A stretch of DNA of 36,742 bases from an uncultured Paraprevotella sp. (GTDB lineage Bacteria > Bacteroidota > Bacteroidia > Bacteroidales > Bacteroidaceae). The stretch is taken from NCBI GenBank assembly GCA_944320765.1, contig CALUIS010000027.1, forward strand, positions 1 to 36,742, read 5' to 3'. Shown here in pieces: positions 18,807 through 26,850 of the stretch. How positions within the stretch are numbered: the stretch's first letter is position 1; the number at the start of each line of letters is the position of its first letter. The notes under the pieces are model-generated. The model was not told where the DNA came from and made no database searches. It saw only the letters and a list, made by a program, of their open reading frames with translations. Both the position numbers and the translations under genes were made by a program.

Positions 18807-18828
18807 AAAAAAACGCGCAAGAATGCGC
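18807..18828 (-). terminator. Rho-independent terminator between mutS2 and the synthetase gene
   Basis: Read on the minus strand, GCGCA, loop TTCT, TGCGC and then G plus seven T. It lies 101 bp after the mutS2 stop (18929) and 20 bp before the synthetase ATG. It most likely ends mutS2 transcription, but it also falls inside the leader predicted from the -7 box at 18840-18847. Confidence 0.6.
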
Positions 18829-18839
18829 TTTGTCCGGTA

Positions 18840-18847
18840 CAAAGGTA
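18840..18847 (-). promoter_or_regulatory. Candidate -7 box for the acyl-CoA synthetase gene
   Basis: The minus strand reads TACCTTTG, matching TAnnTTTG. It lies 54 bp before the ATG at 18786. I found no good -33 TTTG at the right spacing. Confidence 0.4.
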
Positions 18848-18928
18848 GCAAATAATGTCTGATTAGGACGCGGATGGGCCGGAAAAATAACGGGCGGGCT
18901 TCATTTGTGCGGGACGGGGCCGGCAGGA

Positions 18929-21466
18929 TCAGGCCAAATCCACCACCGTGATGCCTGCCCCGCCGAACTGGACATGCTCGTCCTTGAAGTCCCTGACCCC
19001 GGGGACGGTGGCCAGATATTGCCGGATGAGCGTGCGCAGGATGCCCGAACCGGTACCGTGCAGGATGCGTACCCGGGAGACGCCCAGCAGGATGGCGTCA
19101 TCGATGAAGTACGTGATGGCGTTGAGCGCCTCCTCGCCTCTCATCCCCCGCACGTCGATGTCTTGCCGGAAGTTCAGTTTCTTCTGGTATACGGCGTCTT
19201 GGGTCTGCCTGCTGACGTAAGTGGCGGCCTCCGTCGTCTCCTTGCGGGAAGGCGGGTCGGCGCGTTCCAAGCGGTCCGGCTTGACGTTGGTGCGCATCAT
19301 GCCGAAGGTGACGATGGCGGTCTTGTCTCCAATTTCTTCTATGGTGCCCACGGCGGCCTGCCCCTTGATGCGTACGGTGTCTCCCGGTTGCAGGGGCCGT
19401 TCGTCGGCTGCCGCTGCCGTGGTTGTCCCGTCTTTCCGCCGGGCGGCCTCGGCGGCTTTCTTTTCTTTCCGTTCGGCCTGTCTTTTTCGCCGTTCCTGCA
19501 GTTGCTGCATTTTGCGGGCAATCTTCTCGTCCTCTTGCGTCCGGTCGAATTCCTCCACGGCGGCTTTGAACTCGTTCAGTTCCTGCCGTGCGTCGCGTGT
19601 CCTTTCCTTCTCGGCTTGGGCCTCGCGGATGGCCCTGATGGTGCCTTCGATCTTGGCGTTGGAGGCTTTGAGCAGCTGTTCGGCTTCTTCCTTGGCCTTG
19701 CCCAGGATTTCCTTCCGGCTGCGTTGCAGCTCGCTGATTTCCTCCTCGTAGCGGGCGATGGCTTTTTCCATCTCCTTTTCGCGTTGGTGGATGGTCTGCC
19801 GTTTGGTTTCCCAGTAGCGTTTGTCGCGCACGATGTCCTGCAGGTATTTGTCCGCGTTGATATACTCTTTGCCCACGATTTCGGACGCGTCGGCGATGAC
19901 CTCCTCGGGCAGTCCGATTTTCCGTGCGATTTCCACGGCGAACGAGCTTCCGGGGTTGCCGATCTGCAATTGGAAGAGTGCCTGCATGTGTTGGCGGTCG
20001 TAGAGCATGGCCCCGTTGACCACTCCCTCGTGGTCTTCGGCAAAGTGTTTCAGGTTCTGGTAGTGGGTCGTGATGACGCCGAACGTGCGTTTCTGGTTGA
20101 ACCGTTTCAGGACGGCCTCGGCTATGGCGCCCCCGATCTGCGGTTCCGTGCCGCCACCGAACTCGTCGATGAGCAGCAGGCTGGTGCCGTTGCAGGCCTT
20201 CATCATGTTCTTCATGTTCAGCAGGTGGCTGGAGTAGGTGCTGAGGTCGTCCTCGATGCTTTGCTCGTCGCCGATGTCGATGAAGATGCTTCCGAAGATG
20301 CCGGTGCGCGAGTTCTCGCCGATGGGGGCGGGCAGTCCGCACTGCATCATGTATTGGATGAGGCCCACGGTCTTCAGGCACACCGACTTGCCGCCGGCGT
20401 TGGGGCCGGAAATGATGAGGATGCGCTGCCGGCTGTCCAGTTCGATGTCGAGCGGCACGATTTTCTTGCCATGCCGTTTCAGGGAGAGATATAATAGGGG
20501 ATGGCGCGCGAGTGTCCAGTCTATCAGCGGTGTGCCTTTGAGGTCGGGGGGGATGGCGTCGAACTGCCGTGCCAGGCCCGCTTTGGCGTGGATGAAATCT
20601 ATCTCGGCCAGGAATCCGTAAGAGTCAAGAAGCTCCTGATGGTATGGACGTATTCCTGCGGTGAACTCCTGCAGGATGCGGATGATTTCGCGGCGTTCCT
20701 CCCCTTCCAGCTCGCGGATGCGGTTGTTGGCTTCCACCACTTCGGCGGGTTCGATGAACACGGTGCGGCCTGTGGCGGACTCGTCGTGGACGATGCCCTT
20801 GATTTTCCGTTTCAGGGCCGGGGCCACGGGGATGACGAGGCGTCCGTCGCGCATGGTGGGGGCCACGTCCTTGTCCACGATGCCGCTTTGCTGCGCGTCG
20901 CGGAGGATGCCGTGCAGGGTGCGCGAGATGCTGCCTTCCACCGAGGCCAGTTCGCGGCGGATGCGGAGAAGCTCGGCGGACGCGGAATCCTTTATTTTTC
21001 CATAACGGTCGAGAATCCCGTCAATGCGGCACACGATTTGCGGGAACACGGCGACGCCTTCCGCCAGGCGGTGCAGGGCGGGATAAGGGCCGTGGTAGCC
21101 CTCCGTCCCCCCGTCCGTTTCCTCTTCGTCCCCTTTGTTCAGGAACTGCACGATGGCGATGAGGGTGGCGAGCGAGCGTTTCAGGTCGAACAGCTCGTTC
21201 TCGTCCAGGTAGGTGCCTTCCACGCGGATGCGCCGGATGGCCGGGCGCACGTCGTAGAAGTCCTGGACGGGGAACTCCTCTTCCCCTTCCAGGATTTGCA
21301 GGAACTCCCGGGTCTGTTCCTGCCGTTCGCGGAGAAGGTGCAGGTCGGTCATGAACTGCATCTGTCCCACTTTCTCCTGCCCGAGCGTGCTGAGGCAGTG
21401 TCCGGCCAACATGCGGCGTATCTCGTCGAATCCTATCTTTTGCTCGAAATTCTGCGGGTAAATCAT
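18929..21466 (-). CDS. mutS2: MutS2 (endonuclease/ribosome-rescue ATPase)
   Basis: An 845-residue protein. Helical lever/clamp regions surround the ABC ATPase core: Walker A GPNAGGKS (354-361), then Walker B LLLIDEFGGGTEP. A long charged coiled coil follows (about 520-650), then a KOW-like segment, and a C-terminal Smr domain with DVRGMRGEEAL and ILHGTGSG. MutS2 suppresses recombination and, in Firmicutes, also splits collided ribosomes. Smr supplies the nuclease-type activity. An in-frame ATG at 21490 exists, but a -7 box (21488-21495) covers it, so the start at 21466 (MIYPQNFEQK) is chosen. Confidence 0.94.
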   Translation of the reverse strand: MIYPQNFEQKIGFDEIRRMLAGHCLSTLGQEKVGQMQFMTDLHLLRERQEQTREFLQILEGEEEFPVQDFYDVRPAIRRIRVEGTYLDENELFDLKRSLATLIAIVQFLNKGDEEETDGGTEGYHGPYPALHRLAEGVAVFPQIVCRIDGILDRYGKIKDSASAELLRIRRELASVEGSISRTLHGILRDAQQSGIVDKDVAPTMRDGRLVIPVAPALKRKIKGIVHDESATGRTVFIEPAEVVEANNRIRELEGEERREIIRILQEFTAGIRPYHQELLDSYGFLAEIDFIHAKAGLARQFDAIPPDLKGTPLIDWTLARHPLLYLSLKRHGKKIVPLDIELDSRQRILIISGPNAGGKSVCLKTVGLIQYMMQCGLPAPIGENSRTGIFGSIFIDIGDEQSIEDDLSTYSSHLLNMKNMMKACNGTSLLLIDEFGGGTEPQIGGAIAEAVLKRFNQKRTFGVITTHYQNLKHFAEDHEGVVNGAMLYDRQHMQALFQLQIGNPGSSFAVEIARKIGLPEEVIADASEIVGKEYINADKYLQDIVRDKRYWETKRQTIHQREKEMEKAIARYEEEISELQRSRKEILGKAKEEAEQLLKASNAKIEGTIRAIREAQAEKERTRDARQELNEFKAAVEEFDRTQEDEKIARKMQQLQERRKRQAERKEKKAAEAARRKDGTTTAAAADERPLQPGDTVRIKGQAAVGTIEEIGDKTAIVTFGMMRTNVKPDRLERADPPSRKETTEAATYVSRQTQDAVYQKKLNFRQDIDVRGMRGEEALNAITYFIDDAILLGVSRVRILHGTGSGILRTLIRQYLATVPGVRDFKDEHVQFGGAGITVVDLA

Positions 21467-21487
21467 GCTTCTTGCGGTTTTAGGCTG

Positions 21488-21495
21488 CAAAGTTA
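21488..21495 (-). promoter_or_regulatory. Candidate -7 box for mutS2
   Basis: The minus strand reads TAACTTTG followed by C, a good match to TAnnTTTG. It is 22 bp upstream of the ATG at 21466 and overlaps the alternative start at 21490, which argues against that start. Confidence 0.5.
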
Positions 21496-21496
21496 A

Positions 21497-21857
21497 GAAA
21501 CTGTTTTGATTTCATTCGCTAAATTTACTTTTTCCTGTATGTGAAGAGGAAGAAACCGGATGCTTATATAAAGTCTATGGCTACCCGTCACCTTAATAAG
21601 ATGTTTGCATGGCTCGTTTTGAGCAACTTGCACTTGTATATGCTGTCACAGCCCAGGAAATAGAAGATAATATTAAGTCGTGTTTGAGATAGCCTTGCTC
21701 TTTATTCATGAATCAAGATTTAGGTTATTCCCAACACAACTTGCTTACCTTATGTTTCTTGCCCAAAGCAAAATAGTAAAGCCGCGCAATGTTATTTATG
21801 AGGACTTTTTTCTGAATCACCCTATAAAACAGGCTTTCTTCAAAAAGGTACTACTTT
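21497..21857. other. 361-bp gap with no clear gene
   Basis: AT-rich DNA between mutS2 and the MNT gene. The only coding-like segment is a 27-codon frame at 21609-21692 (+), reading MARFEQLALVYAV and then AQEIEDNIKSCLR, which looks like a short amphipathic helix but has no recognisable family. A longer open frame at 21680-21880 is hydrophobic, low-complexity and unconvincing. The region could be decayed accessory DNA. Confidence 0.35.
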
Positions 21858-22154
21858 TTATATCAGTATTCCTGTTTTGAGAATATCAGCATAGAGTGGA
21901 TTGTTAGTATCTTCTGTAAGTAGAACTGGCTCTATAAGATTGCTTATCTTGCGTTTCAGCTTCCATAATAAAGGTGTATCTTCAAAATAATCATCGCTCA
22001 TGTGTTCTACGACAACGGCAATATCTATGTCGCTGTCCTCTGTATGGTTGCCTTTGCAGTATGAGCCATAAAGGTAAAGAGCCTTTAAGGGCAATCGTTC
22101 TGCTACCGCTGCCTTATAGCGTTGTGCCAATTTTATAGCTTGCTCTTTATCCAT
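21858..22154 (-). CDS. MNT-type nucleotidyltransferase, partner of HEPN protein
   Basis: A 98-residue minimal nucleotidyltransferase. LYGSYCKGN (28-36) and DSDIDIAVV (about 40-48) form the GS-x(10-14)-DxD metal and nucleotide site of the pol-beta fold. In HEPN/MNT modules this protein is the antitoxin and, in tested cases, AMPylates the HEPN toxin. It overlaps the upstream HEPN gene by 22 bp, so the pair is translationally coupled. A nucleotidyltransferase with another target is possible. Confidence 0.85.
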   Translation of the reverse strand: MDKEQAIKLAQRYKAAVAERLPLKALYLYGSYCKGNHTEDSDIDIAVVVEHMSDDYFEDTPLLWKLKRKISNLIEPVLLTEDTNNPLYADILKTGILI

Positions 22155-22519
22155 GTTCTTAATTTATCTGTTTGTTCTATCAGTTCTTTGCAACGGTCAG
22201 AAGTCAGACTTTTCATCAACCGCTCCTTATATGAGGGGTAACGTGCTTCTATGTTTAATGGTTCAAGCTCGTCTATGAAGTCCGTTTGTTCCTCTGACAT
22301 GTCCTTGTCTAAACCGCTTTTCTCGGCAAGTCTTGATAAGCTATGAATCTTCAAAGGCGGTTCTTCCAACACATTGCTCCAATATGCTTTCAGGATCTTC
22401 TCTACGGTTTGGTGGCACATGAAAGCCACATAAAGGTAACGCTTGGTTTCAAGCATAGCCTTTGCTGTGTCAAAATCATAATCTGACATCTCAATCCAAT
22501 ATGTTACCTTGTCATTCAT
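22133..22519 (-). CDS. HEPN domain protein, probable toxin of HEPN/MNT pair
   Basis: A 128-residue all-helical protein. WIEMSDYDFDTAKAMLE, YVAFMCHQTVEKILKAYW and KIHSLSRLAEKSG follow the HEPN pattern found next to MNT proteins. The Rx(4-6)H RNase motif of well-studied HEPN toxins is not visible: Arg27 and His36 are 8 residues apart, and the His of IHSL has no Arg close before it. Activity is therefore uncertain. The gene starts the two-gene unit, and a -7-like TATATTTG lies 25 bp upstream. Confidence 0.83.
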   Translation of the reverse strand: MNDKVTYWIEMSDYDFDTAKAMLETKRYLYVAFMCHQTVEKILKAYWSNVLEEPPLKIHSLSRLAEKSGLDKDMSEEQTDFIDELEPLNIEARYPSYKERLMKSLTSDRCKELIEQTDKLRTWIKSKL

Positions 22520-22544
22520 TGAGCCTTTAATGTTGTATCAAGTG

Positions 22545-22552
22545 CAAATATA
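22545..22552 (-). promoter_or_regulatory. Candidate -7 box for the HEPN/MNT unit
   Basis: The minus strand reads TATATTTG (TAnnTTTG) followed by C, 25 bp before the ATG at 22519. No matching -33 TTTG was found at 19-21 bp. Confidence 0.4.
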
Positions 22553-22770
22553 GTGTATTTCTGCGAGAAACTATCATTTGATGTTGGAAAACAACCTTAT
22601 AATGCTGTTATGTCTGTGATCTTCTAAGTGGTACTTTTTCTAATTCTCTCTGTAAAACTGACTTCTTTCAAAAAAGTTCTCTTGTTTTCATGTCCAAATT
22701 TTTAAGTCACTTTGTTACTTCTTTTAAGAGCGTCAGGACAGAATTTTGGACAACTTATGGAGAGAAGGTC

Positions 22771-23175
22771 TTACTCGTCTTTTATAATGTCCCGTTTTAC
22801 ATCATCATTCAAAGTGAGAAAGGCTTTTCTGGTATGCCACCTGTATTTGGTCTTTTCTTTCTTGCCCAGATGCTGTTCCACTTGTTTCCTTGCCTTTATC
22901 CAAGAGTTAGTGTTTCTCTTGAATTTTTCAAAAAGCCTTGCCAGAGACTTATATTTCTTCTTATATATGGTCATGGCTTCCTTATAGTTCTTGTTGTGGT
23001 AGTCTTGGTCGGACGACTCCCAAGAATTTTCATAGGCATCCTTGAACTGCTCCTCTGAATGGAACTGATTGGAAAAGTCCACCCTGTCCAATAGTGTTTT
23101 CAAATGTTGGAACAATGTCTCCGTAGGACTGTGGTCTGATTCAGCTTTCTCGTCATCTTTGCCTTTCAACATGGC
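22771..23175 (-). CDS. Hypothetical charged helical protein
   Basis: A 134-residue protein starting MLKGKDDEKAESDH. It is rich in Lys, Glu and aromatic residues (LFQHLKTLLDRVDFSNQF, FKDAYENSWESSDQDYHN, KARKQVEQHLGKKEKTKYR) and looks soluble and helical. I do not recognise the family. An open frame to 23394 exists, but the extra 73 residues are encoded by the 22-bp repeats and GC-rich intergenic DNA, so the ATG at 23175 is preferred. A plus-strand frame at 22690-23058 is its shadow. Three 22-bp repeats lie 30-95 bp upstream, between it and the divergent AraC gene. Confidence 0.55.
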   Translation of the reverse strand, partial: AMLKGKDDEKAESDHSPTETLFQHLKTLLDRVDFSNQFHSEEQFKDAYENSWESSDQDYHNKNYKEAMTIYKKKYKSLARLFEKFKRNTNSWIKARKQVEQHLGKKEKTKYRWHTRKAFLTLNDDVKRDIIKDE

Positions 23176-23204
23176 ATAATGAACGCGATTCTTGTTGCCG
23201 CGCC

Positions 23205-23270
23205 AGTACTTTGCTCCAAGTACTCGAGTACTTTGCTCCAAGTACCCGGGTACTCTGCGGCAAGTACCCG
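23205..23270. repeat. Three tandem 22-bp units, each a hairpin
   Basis: Units lie at 23205-23226, 23227-23248 and 23249-23270. Unit 1 begins AGTACTTTGCTCCAAGTACT. Unit 2 differs from unit 1 by one base and unit 3 by several. Each has AGTACTT/AAGTACT-like arms around a 6-bp loop, and the unit junctions form palindromes (AAGTACTCGAGTACTT, AGTACCCGGGTACT). They lie between a minus-strand hypothetical gene and the plus-strand AraC gene. I recall similar GTAC-rich repeats in other Bacteroides genomes, but this needs a search. Confidence 0.85.
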
Positions 23271-23444
23271 GGGCCTCTCCGTAGGGTACGCTGTCGCATT
23301 GCGCGGGAGGTCTTGCGGTTTTGCGTGCGGCGTTCCTCGCCCGCCCGCATTCCCGGGGGGCGGAATGTCTCTTCCGGGACAGTTTCGATGCCATTTGGGC
23401 AAGCCTTTGCGAAGAATCCGGTCGGTTTATAGGATTCTATTTGC

Positions 23445-23453
23445 TTACTTTGC
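23445..23453 (+). promoter_or_regulatory. Candidate -7 element of the AraC gene
   Basis: TTACTTTGC, one base off TAnnTTTG and a frequent Bacteroides variant, ends 27 bp before the ATG at 23481. No clear -33 TTTG is present. Confidence 0.35.
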
Positions 23454-23480
23454 AACCTCAAACGGAAAGGACTTGAAAGG

Positions 23481-24377
23481 ATGAAGGAGAAAGAGAAGGA
23501 GGATTTGTGGTTGTTGGACAAGGATTTCGGCGTCCTGCGGGAGCATGGCATTTTGTCGGACGATAACATCGCTGTAATCAGGTCACCTTTGAGTGGCAAT
23601 CCGGACGTGGGGCCGGTCAAGATGGAATGGGTGGTGCTTTGCGTGCTGACTTCGGGTACTTCGGCCTGCACGATAAACGGGAAGGAGTATGCCCTGAAGG
23701 CGCACGACATGGTTTTGTGCCTGCCTCATGCGGTGCTTGCGCGTGAGGCCCATTCGGATGATTTCCAGATGGACTGCCTGTGCATTTCCAGAAAGGTGTT
23801 GGAGGCCACGGCGGATTTTTCCATGTTCAACTGGGACGTGATGACTTTTTTGTCCACTCATCCGGTGGTTTGCCTCAATGACGAGGAATATGCCCGTTTT
23901 TCCTTGTATTATGCCTTAATGTCGCACAAGCTGGAACATCAAAGCCTGCCGAGATACAAGGAGTCCATGCAGAATCTGCTGAAGTCGTTCCTTTTTGATT
24001 TCTATAGTGTGGTGGGGCGCTATGTGTCGGTGGACACTTACAATTATTCGCAGGGGCAGAACCTGTTCAAAAGCTTCCTGGACTTGCTGGCCCTCACCCG
24101 TCCCAAGCCGCGGGCCGTGTCGTTTTATGCCGACAAGCTGAACATCACGCCCAAATACCTCTCCGCCGTGTGCAAGAATGCTTCCGGGAAGACGGCTTCG
24201 GAGCTGATACACAAGGCCGTGACGAAAGAGGTGGCGGACTTGCTGCTCTACACCAACAAGAGCATCAAGGAAATCATGGTGGAGCTGGACTTCCCGTCGC
24301 TCTCCTTCTTCGGGAAGTACGTGAAGCGGCACTTCGGGATGGGGCCGAAGGAACTGCGTGCCAGGCGGTCAACCTAA
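23481..24377 (+). CDS. AraC-family transcriptional regulator
   Basis: A 298-residue protein. The N-terminal part (about 30-120) resembles a cupin sensor (CTINGKEYALKAHDMVLCLP). The C-terminal 100 residues form two helix-turn-helix units: FYADKLNITPKYLSAVCKNA for the first, and IKEIMVELDFPSLSFFGKYV with RHFGMGPKELR for the second. This is the usual form of small-ligand AraC regulators in Bacteroidetes. The target may be the divergent hypothetical gene or the repeats upstream. Its 3' end overlaps the convergent ZIP gene by 9 bp. No sensor or hybrid two-component part is present. Confidence 0.9.
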   Translation: MKEKEKEDLWLLDKDFGVLREHGILSDDNIAVIRSPLSGNPDVGPVKMEWVVLCVLTSGTSACTINGKEYALKAHDMVLCLPHAVLAREAHSDDFQMDCLCISRKVLEATADFSMFNWDVMTFLSTHPVVCLNDEEYARFSLYYALMSHKLEHQSLPRYKESMQNLLKSFLFDFYSVVGRYVSVDTYNYSQGQNLFKSFLDLLALTRPKPRAVSFYADKLNITPKYLSAVCKNASGKTASELIHKAVTKEVADLLLYTNKSIKEIMVELDFPSLSFFGKYVKRHFGMGPKELRARRST

Positions 24378-25151
24378 CACGACGTCCAGCACCATCATCA
24401 GCGAGAACCCGGCGGCGAAACCGATGGTGCCGATGTTGGAATGGCGGCCCTGCGAGGCCTCGGGGATGAGTTCCTCCACCACCACGTAGACCATGGCGCC
24501 GGCGGCGAAGGCCAGCAGGTAGGGCAGCAGGGGGGTGACGTAGGCGGCCAGCAGGATGGTCAGCACGGCCCCAGCGGGTTCCACCACGCCGCTCAGCGCA
24601 CCGATGGCGAACGAGCGGAGGCGGCTGTTGCCTTCCGCCCGGAGGGGCATGGACACGATGGCCCCTTCGGGGAAATTCTGGATGGCGATGCCCAGCGAGA
24701 GCGCCACGGCCCCGGCCATGGAGAGATAGCTGCTTTGTTCCAAGGCGGCGGCCAGCGCCACGCCGACGGCCATGCCCTCGGGCAGGTTGTGAAGGGTGAC
24801 GGCCAATGCCAGCATACTGGTGCGCGAAAGGCGGCTGCGCGGCCCTTCGGGAGAGGAGCTGCCCAGATGGAGGTGGGGGATGACGCGGTCCATGAGCAGG
24901 AGGAACGCGATGCCGCACAGGAAGCCGCATACGGCGGGGACGACCCGCACGGCTTCCGTCTCCTCGCCGCCCATCTCCATCGCCGGAATCAGCAGCGACC
25001 ATACGGAGGCGGCCACCATCACTCCCGAGGCGAATCCCAGCAAGGTCTTCTGGAGCAGGTCCGGCATTTGTCTTTTCATGAGGAACACGCAAGCGGCTCC
25101 CAGGGCCGTTCCGAGAAACGGCAGCAGCAAACCTATCAAAAGTCCGTTCAT
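24369..25151 (-). CDS. ZIP family metal transporter
   Basis: A 260-residue membrane protein with about 8 helices. HNLPEG (121-126) and QNFPEG (158-163) are the paired metal-binding motifs of ZIP/ZupT transporters, and a short His-rich loop (PHLHLG, 92-97) precedes them. It should import zinc or other divalent metals. The ATG at 25151 is chosen because the upstream 31 residues of a longer frame are charged and not membrane-like. The gene converges with the AraC gene with a 9-bp overlap and no terminator is visible between them. Confidence 0.9.
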   Translation of the reverse strand: MNGLLIGLLLPFLGTALGAACVFLMKRQMPDLLQKTLLGFASGVMVAASVWSLLIPAMEMGGEETEAVRVVPAVCGFLCGIAFLLLMDRVIPHLHLGSSSPEGPRSRLSRTSMLALAVTLHNLPEGMAVGVALAAALEQSSYLSMAGAVALSLGIAIQNFPEGAIVSMPLRAEGNSRLRSFAIGALSGVVEPAGAVLTILLAAYVTPLLPYLLAFAAGAMVYVVVEELIPEASQGRHSNIGTIGFAAGFSLMMVLDVVLG

Positions 25152-25434
25152 CTTCTTTTTCGTATTTTGGAAAGCGAAAATAGTGACTTTGATTGTAATA
25201 TCCAAACGGCACCGCCTTATTTTTGAGGCGGGACCGGCCTGCACTGTGATTGTCAGAACGTCAAGAGCGGCATGGCGGAATACGCGATTCCCGCGGAGGA
25301 CCGGAAAGGCTGGATGTCACGCTTCTGGCCTTTTTGCCGACATCCTGCAAACCAACGAATTTATTAAATAACCTTAATTGAAGCGGAAAATGAACGGGCT
25401 TGTTCGTATTATAATAAACTTAAAGGCAGAATCT

Positions 25435-26847
25435 ATGCAAAAGAACATGTTGCGCTGGTGCTTCGGCATCGGCCTGTGCCTCTTCGCCGGAGTTTGTGCG
25501 GAGGCGGAAATCAGGACGGCATCCGTGCCGAAACAGATGTATTACCGGTATCACAACGACGACTTCACGGTCCGTGTGCGGCAGGTGGGCGACCGGGAGT
25601 GGACCGACTTGTATGAATATAAGGTGAAGGTGGACATGGACACGAACTCGGACGCCTCGATGGTGCAGTTCGATTTTTCCGGGGAGGTGGAGGTCATGGT
25701 GCAGCTGAACAACGGCACGTTGCGCGAGGCCGCGGTCCGTCCGCTGTCGCGCGGCATCCGTCCGCAGGTGAAGGGCAATTGCCTGACGTTCCGCCTGGAC
25801 CGTCCGCAAAAGCTGTCGGTGGAGTGCAATGGCGACCGGCTGCACAACCTTCATCTGTTTGCCCATGAACTGGAGGCTGACGTGCCGGAGGAGGGCGCTC
25901 CCGGCGTGATGTATTTCGGCCCGGGGTGGCATGAGCCGGAGGATGCCAAGGGCAGGACGTTCAGGGTGCCTTCCAACACGACGGTCTATCTGGCCCCGGG
26001 GGCCGTCCTGCGCGGGACGCTGAACTGCGACAGCACGGAGAACGTGCGGATCTGCGGGCGCGGGATGATCCTGGAGACCCCGCACGGCGTGTCGGCCAAC
26101 TGGGTGAAGAACCTGACGGTGGAAGACATCGCCGTGGTGAACCCCCGCTACAACACCATGACGGCGGCGGTGGCGGAGAACGTGACCATACGGGGCCTGA
26201 AGTCCTTCAGCTACCAGGGGTGGGGCGACGGGCTGGACTTCTACTGCACCCGCCACGTGAGGGTGGACGACGTGTTCCTGCGCAACTCGGACGACTGCAT
26301 CGCGGTCTACTCCCACCGCTGGAACTTCTACGGCGACACGGACGACATGCTGGTGACGAATTCCACGCTGTGGGCCGACATCGCGCACGCCATCAACATC
26401 GGCACGCACGGCGACACGTCCACGGAAGGGGAGGTGATAGAGAACCTGACGTTCCGCAACATCGACGTGCTGGAGCATGACGAGGATGACCGCGACTACC
26501 AGGGTGTGATGGCCCTCAACGCGGGCGACCACAACCTGATACGCCACGTGACGTTCGACAGCATACGGGTGGAGCATATCCAGGAGGGGCAGCTGTTCCA
26601 CCTGCGGGTGATGAACCTGCCGCGCTATTGCACGGGGCCGGGGCGGCACGTGGAGCATGTCACGTTCCGCAATATCACCTATACGGGACAGGGTGAGAAC
26701 CTTTCGGTCGTGCAGGGCTATTCTCCCGAAGGGATGGTGCGCCACGTGCGTTTCGAGAACATCGTGCTCAACGGCAAGCGTGCGGAGCGGCTGGAGGACC
26801 TGGGACTGAAAATCGGCCCATTCGTAGAGGATATTACTGTGGAGTAG
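25435..26847 (+). CDS. Exported right-handed beta-helix glycoside hydrolase (GH28/GH49-like)
   Basis: A 470-residue protein with a signal peptide (LRWCFGIGLCLFAGVCAEA). The N-terminal beta domain (about 25-150) resembles that of GH49/isopullulanase-type enzymes. From 180 on, repeated short strands (for example VRICGRG, LTVEDIAV, VTIRGLKSF, VTFRNI) form a parallel beta-helix. GWGDGLDFY (262-270) and NSDDCIAVYSHR (284-295) supply Asp residues where GH28/GH49 place their catalytic acids, and IGTHGD follows (322-327). The substrate is unknown. There are no SusC/SusD genes nearby, so it is not part of a visible utilisation locus. An in-frame start at 25378 adds residues that do not resemble a signal. 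Confidence 0.8.
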   Translation: MQKNMLRWCFGIGLCLFAGVCAEAEIRTASVPKQMYYRYHNDDFTVRVRQVGDREWTDLYEYKVKVDMDTNSDASMVQFDFSGEVEVMVQLNNGTLREAAVRPLSRGIRPQVKGNCLTFRLDRPQKLSVECNGDRLHNLHLFAHELEADVPEEGAPGVMYFGPGWHEPEDAKGRTFRVPSNTTVYLAPGAVLRGTLNCDSTENVRICGRGMILETPHGVSANWVKNLTVEDIAVVNPRYNTMTAAVAENVTIRGLKSFSYQGWGDGLDFYCTRHVRVDDVFLRNSDDCIAVYSHRWNFYGDTDDMLVTNSTLWADIAHAINIGTHGDTSTEGEVIENLTFRNIDVLEHDEDDRDYQGVMALNAGDHNLIRHVTFDSIRVEHIQEGQLFHLRVMNLPRYCTGPGRHVEHVTFRNITYTGQGENLSVVQGYSPEGMVRHVRFENIVLNGKRAERLEDLGLKIGPFVEDITVE

Positions 26848-26850
26848 GGG

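Noticed and set aside
18905..20494. A 529-codon plus-strand frame opposite mutS2
   Set aside because: Antisense shadow in GC-rich DNA, with no family signature. The minus strand encodes intact MutS2.
21680..21880. A 66-codon plus-strand frame near the MNT gene
   Set aside because: It overlaps the 3' end of the MNT gene, has AT-rich low-complexity Phe/Leu content and no recognisable motif.
22690..23058. A hydrophobic plus-strand frame that could be a membrane protein
   Set aside because: Its hydrophobicity comes from the antisense of Lys/Glu-rich codons of the minus-strand gene at 22771-23175. No start signals or family features.
23205..23270. A possible CRISPR array
   Set aside because: The units are contiguous 22-bp tandem repeats with no unique spacers, and no cas genes are nearby.
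24274..25212. A 312-codon minus-strand frame overlapping the ZIP gene
   Set aside because: It is an Arg/Gly/Pro-rich shifted frame. The overlapping frame has HNLPEG and clear membrane helices.
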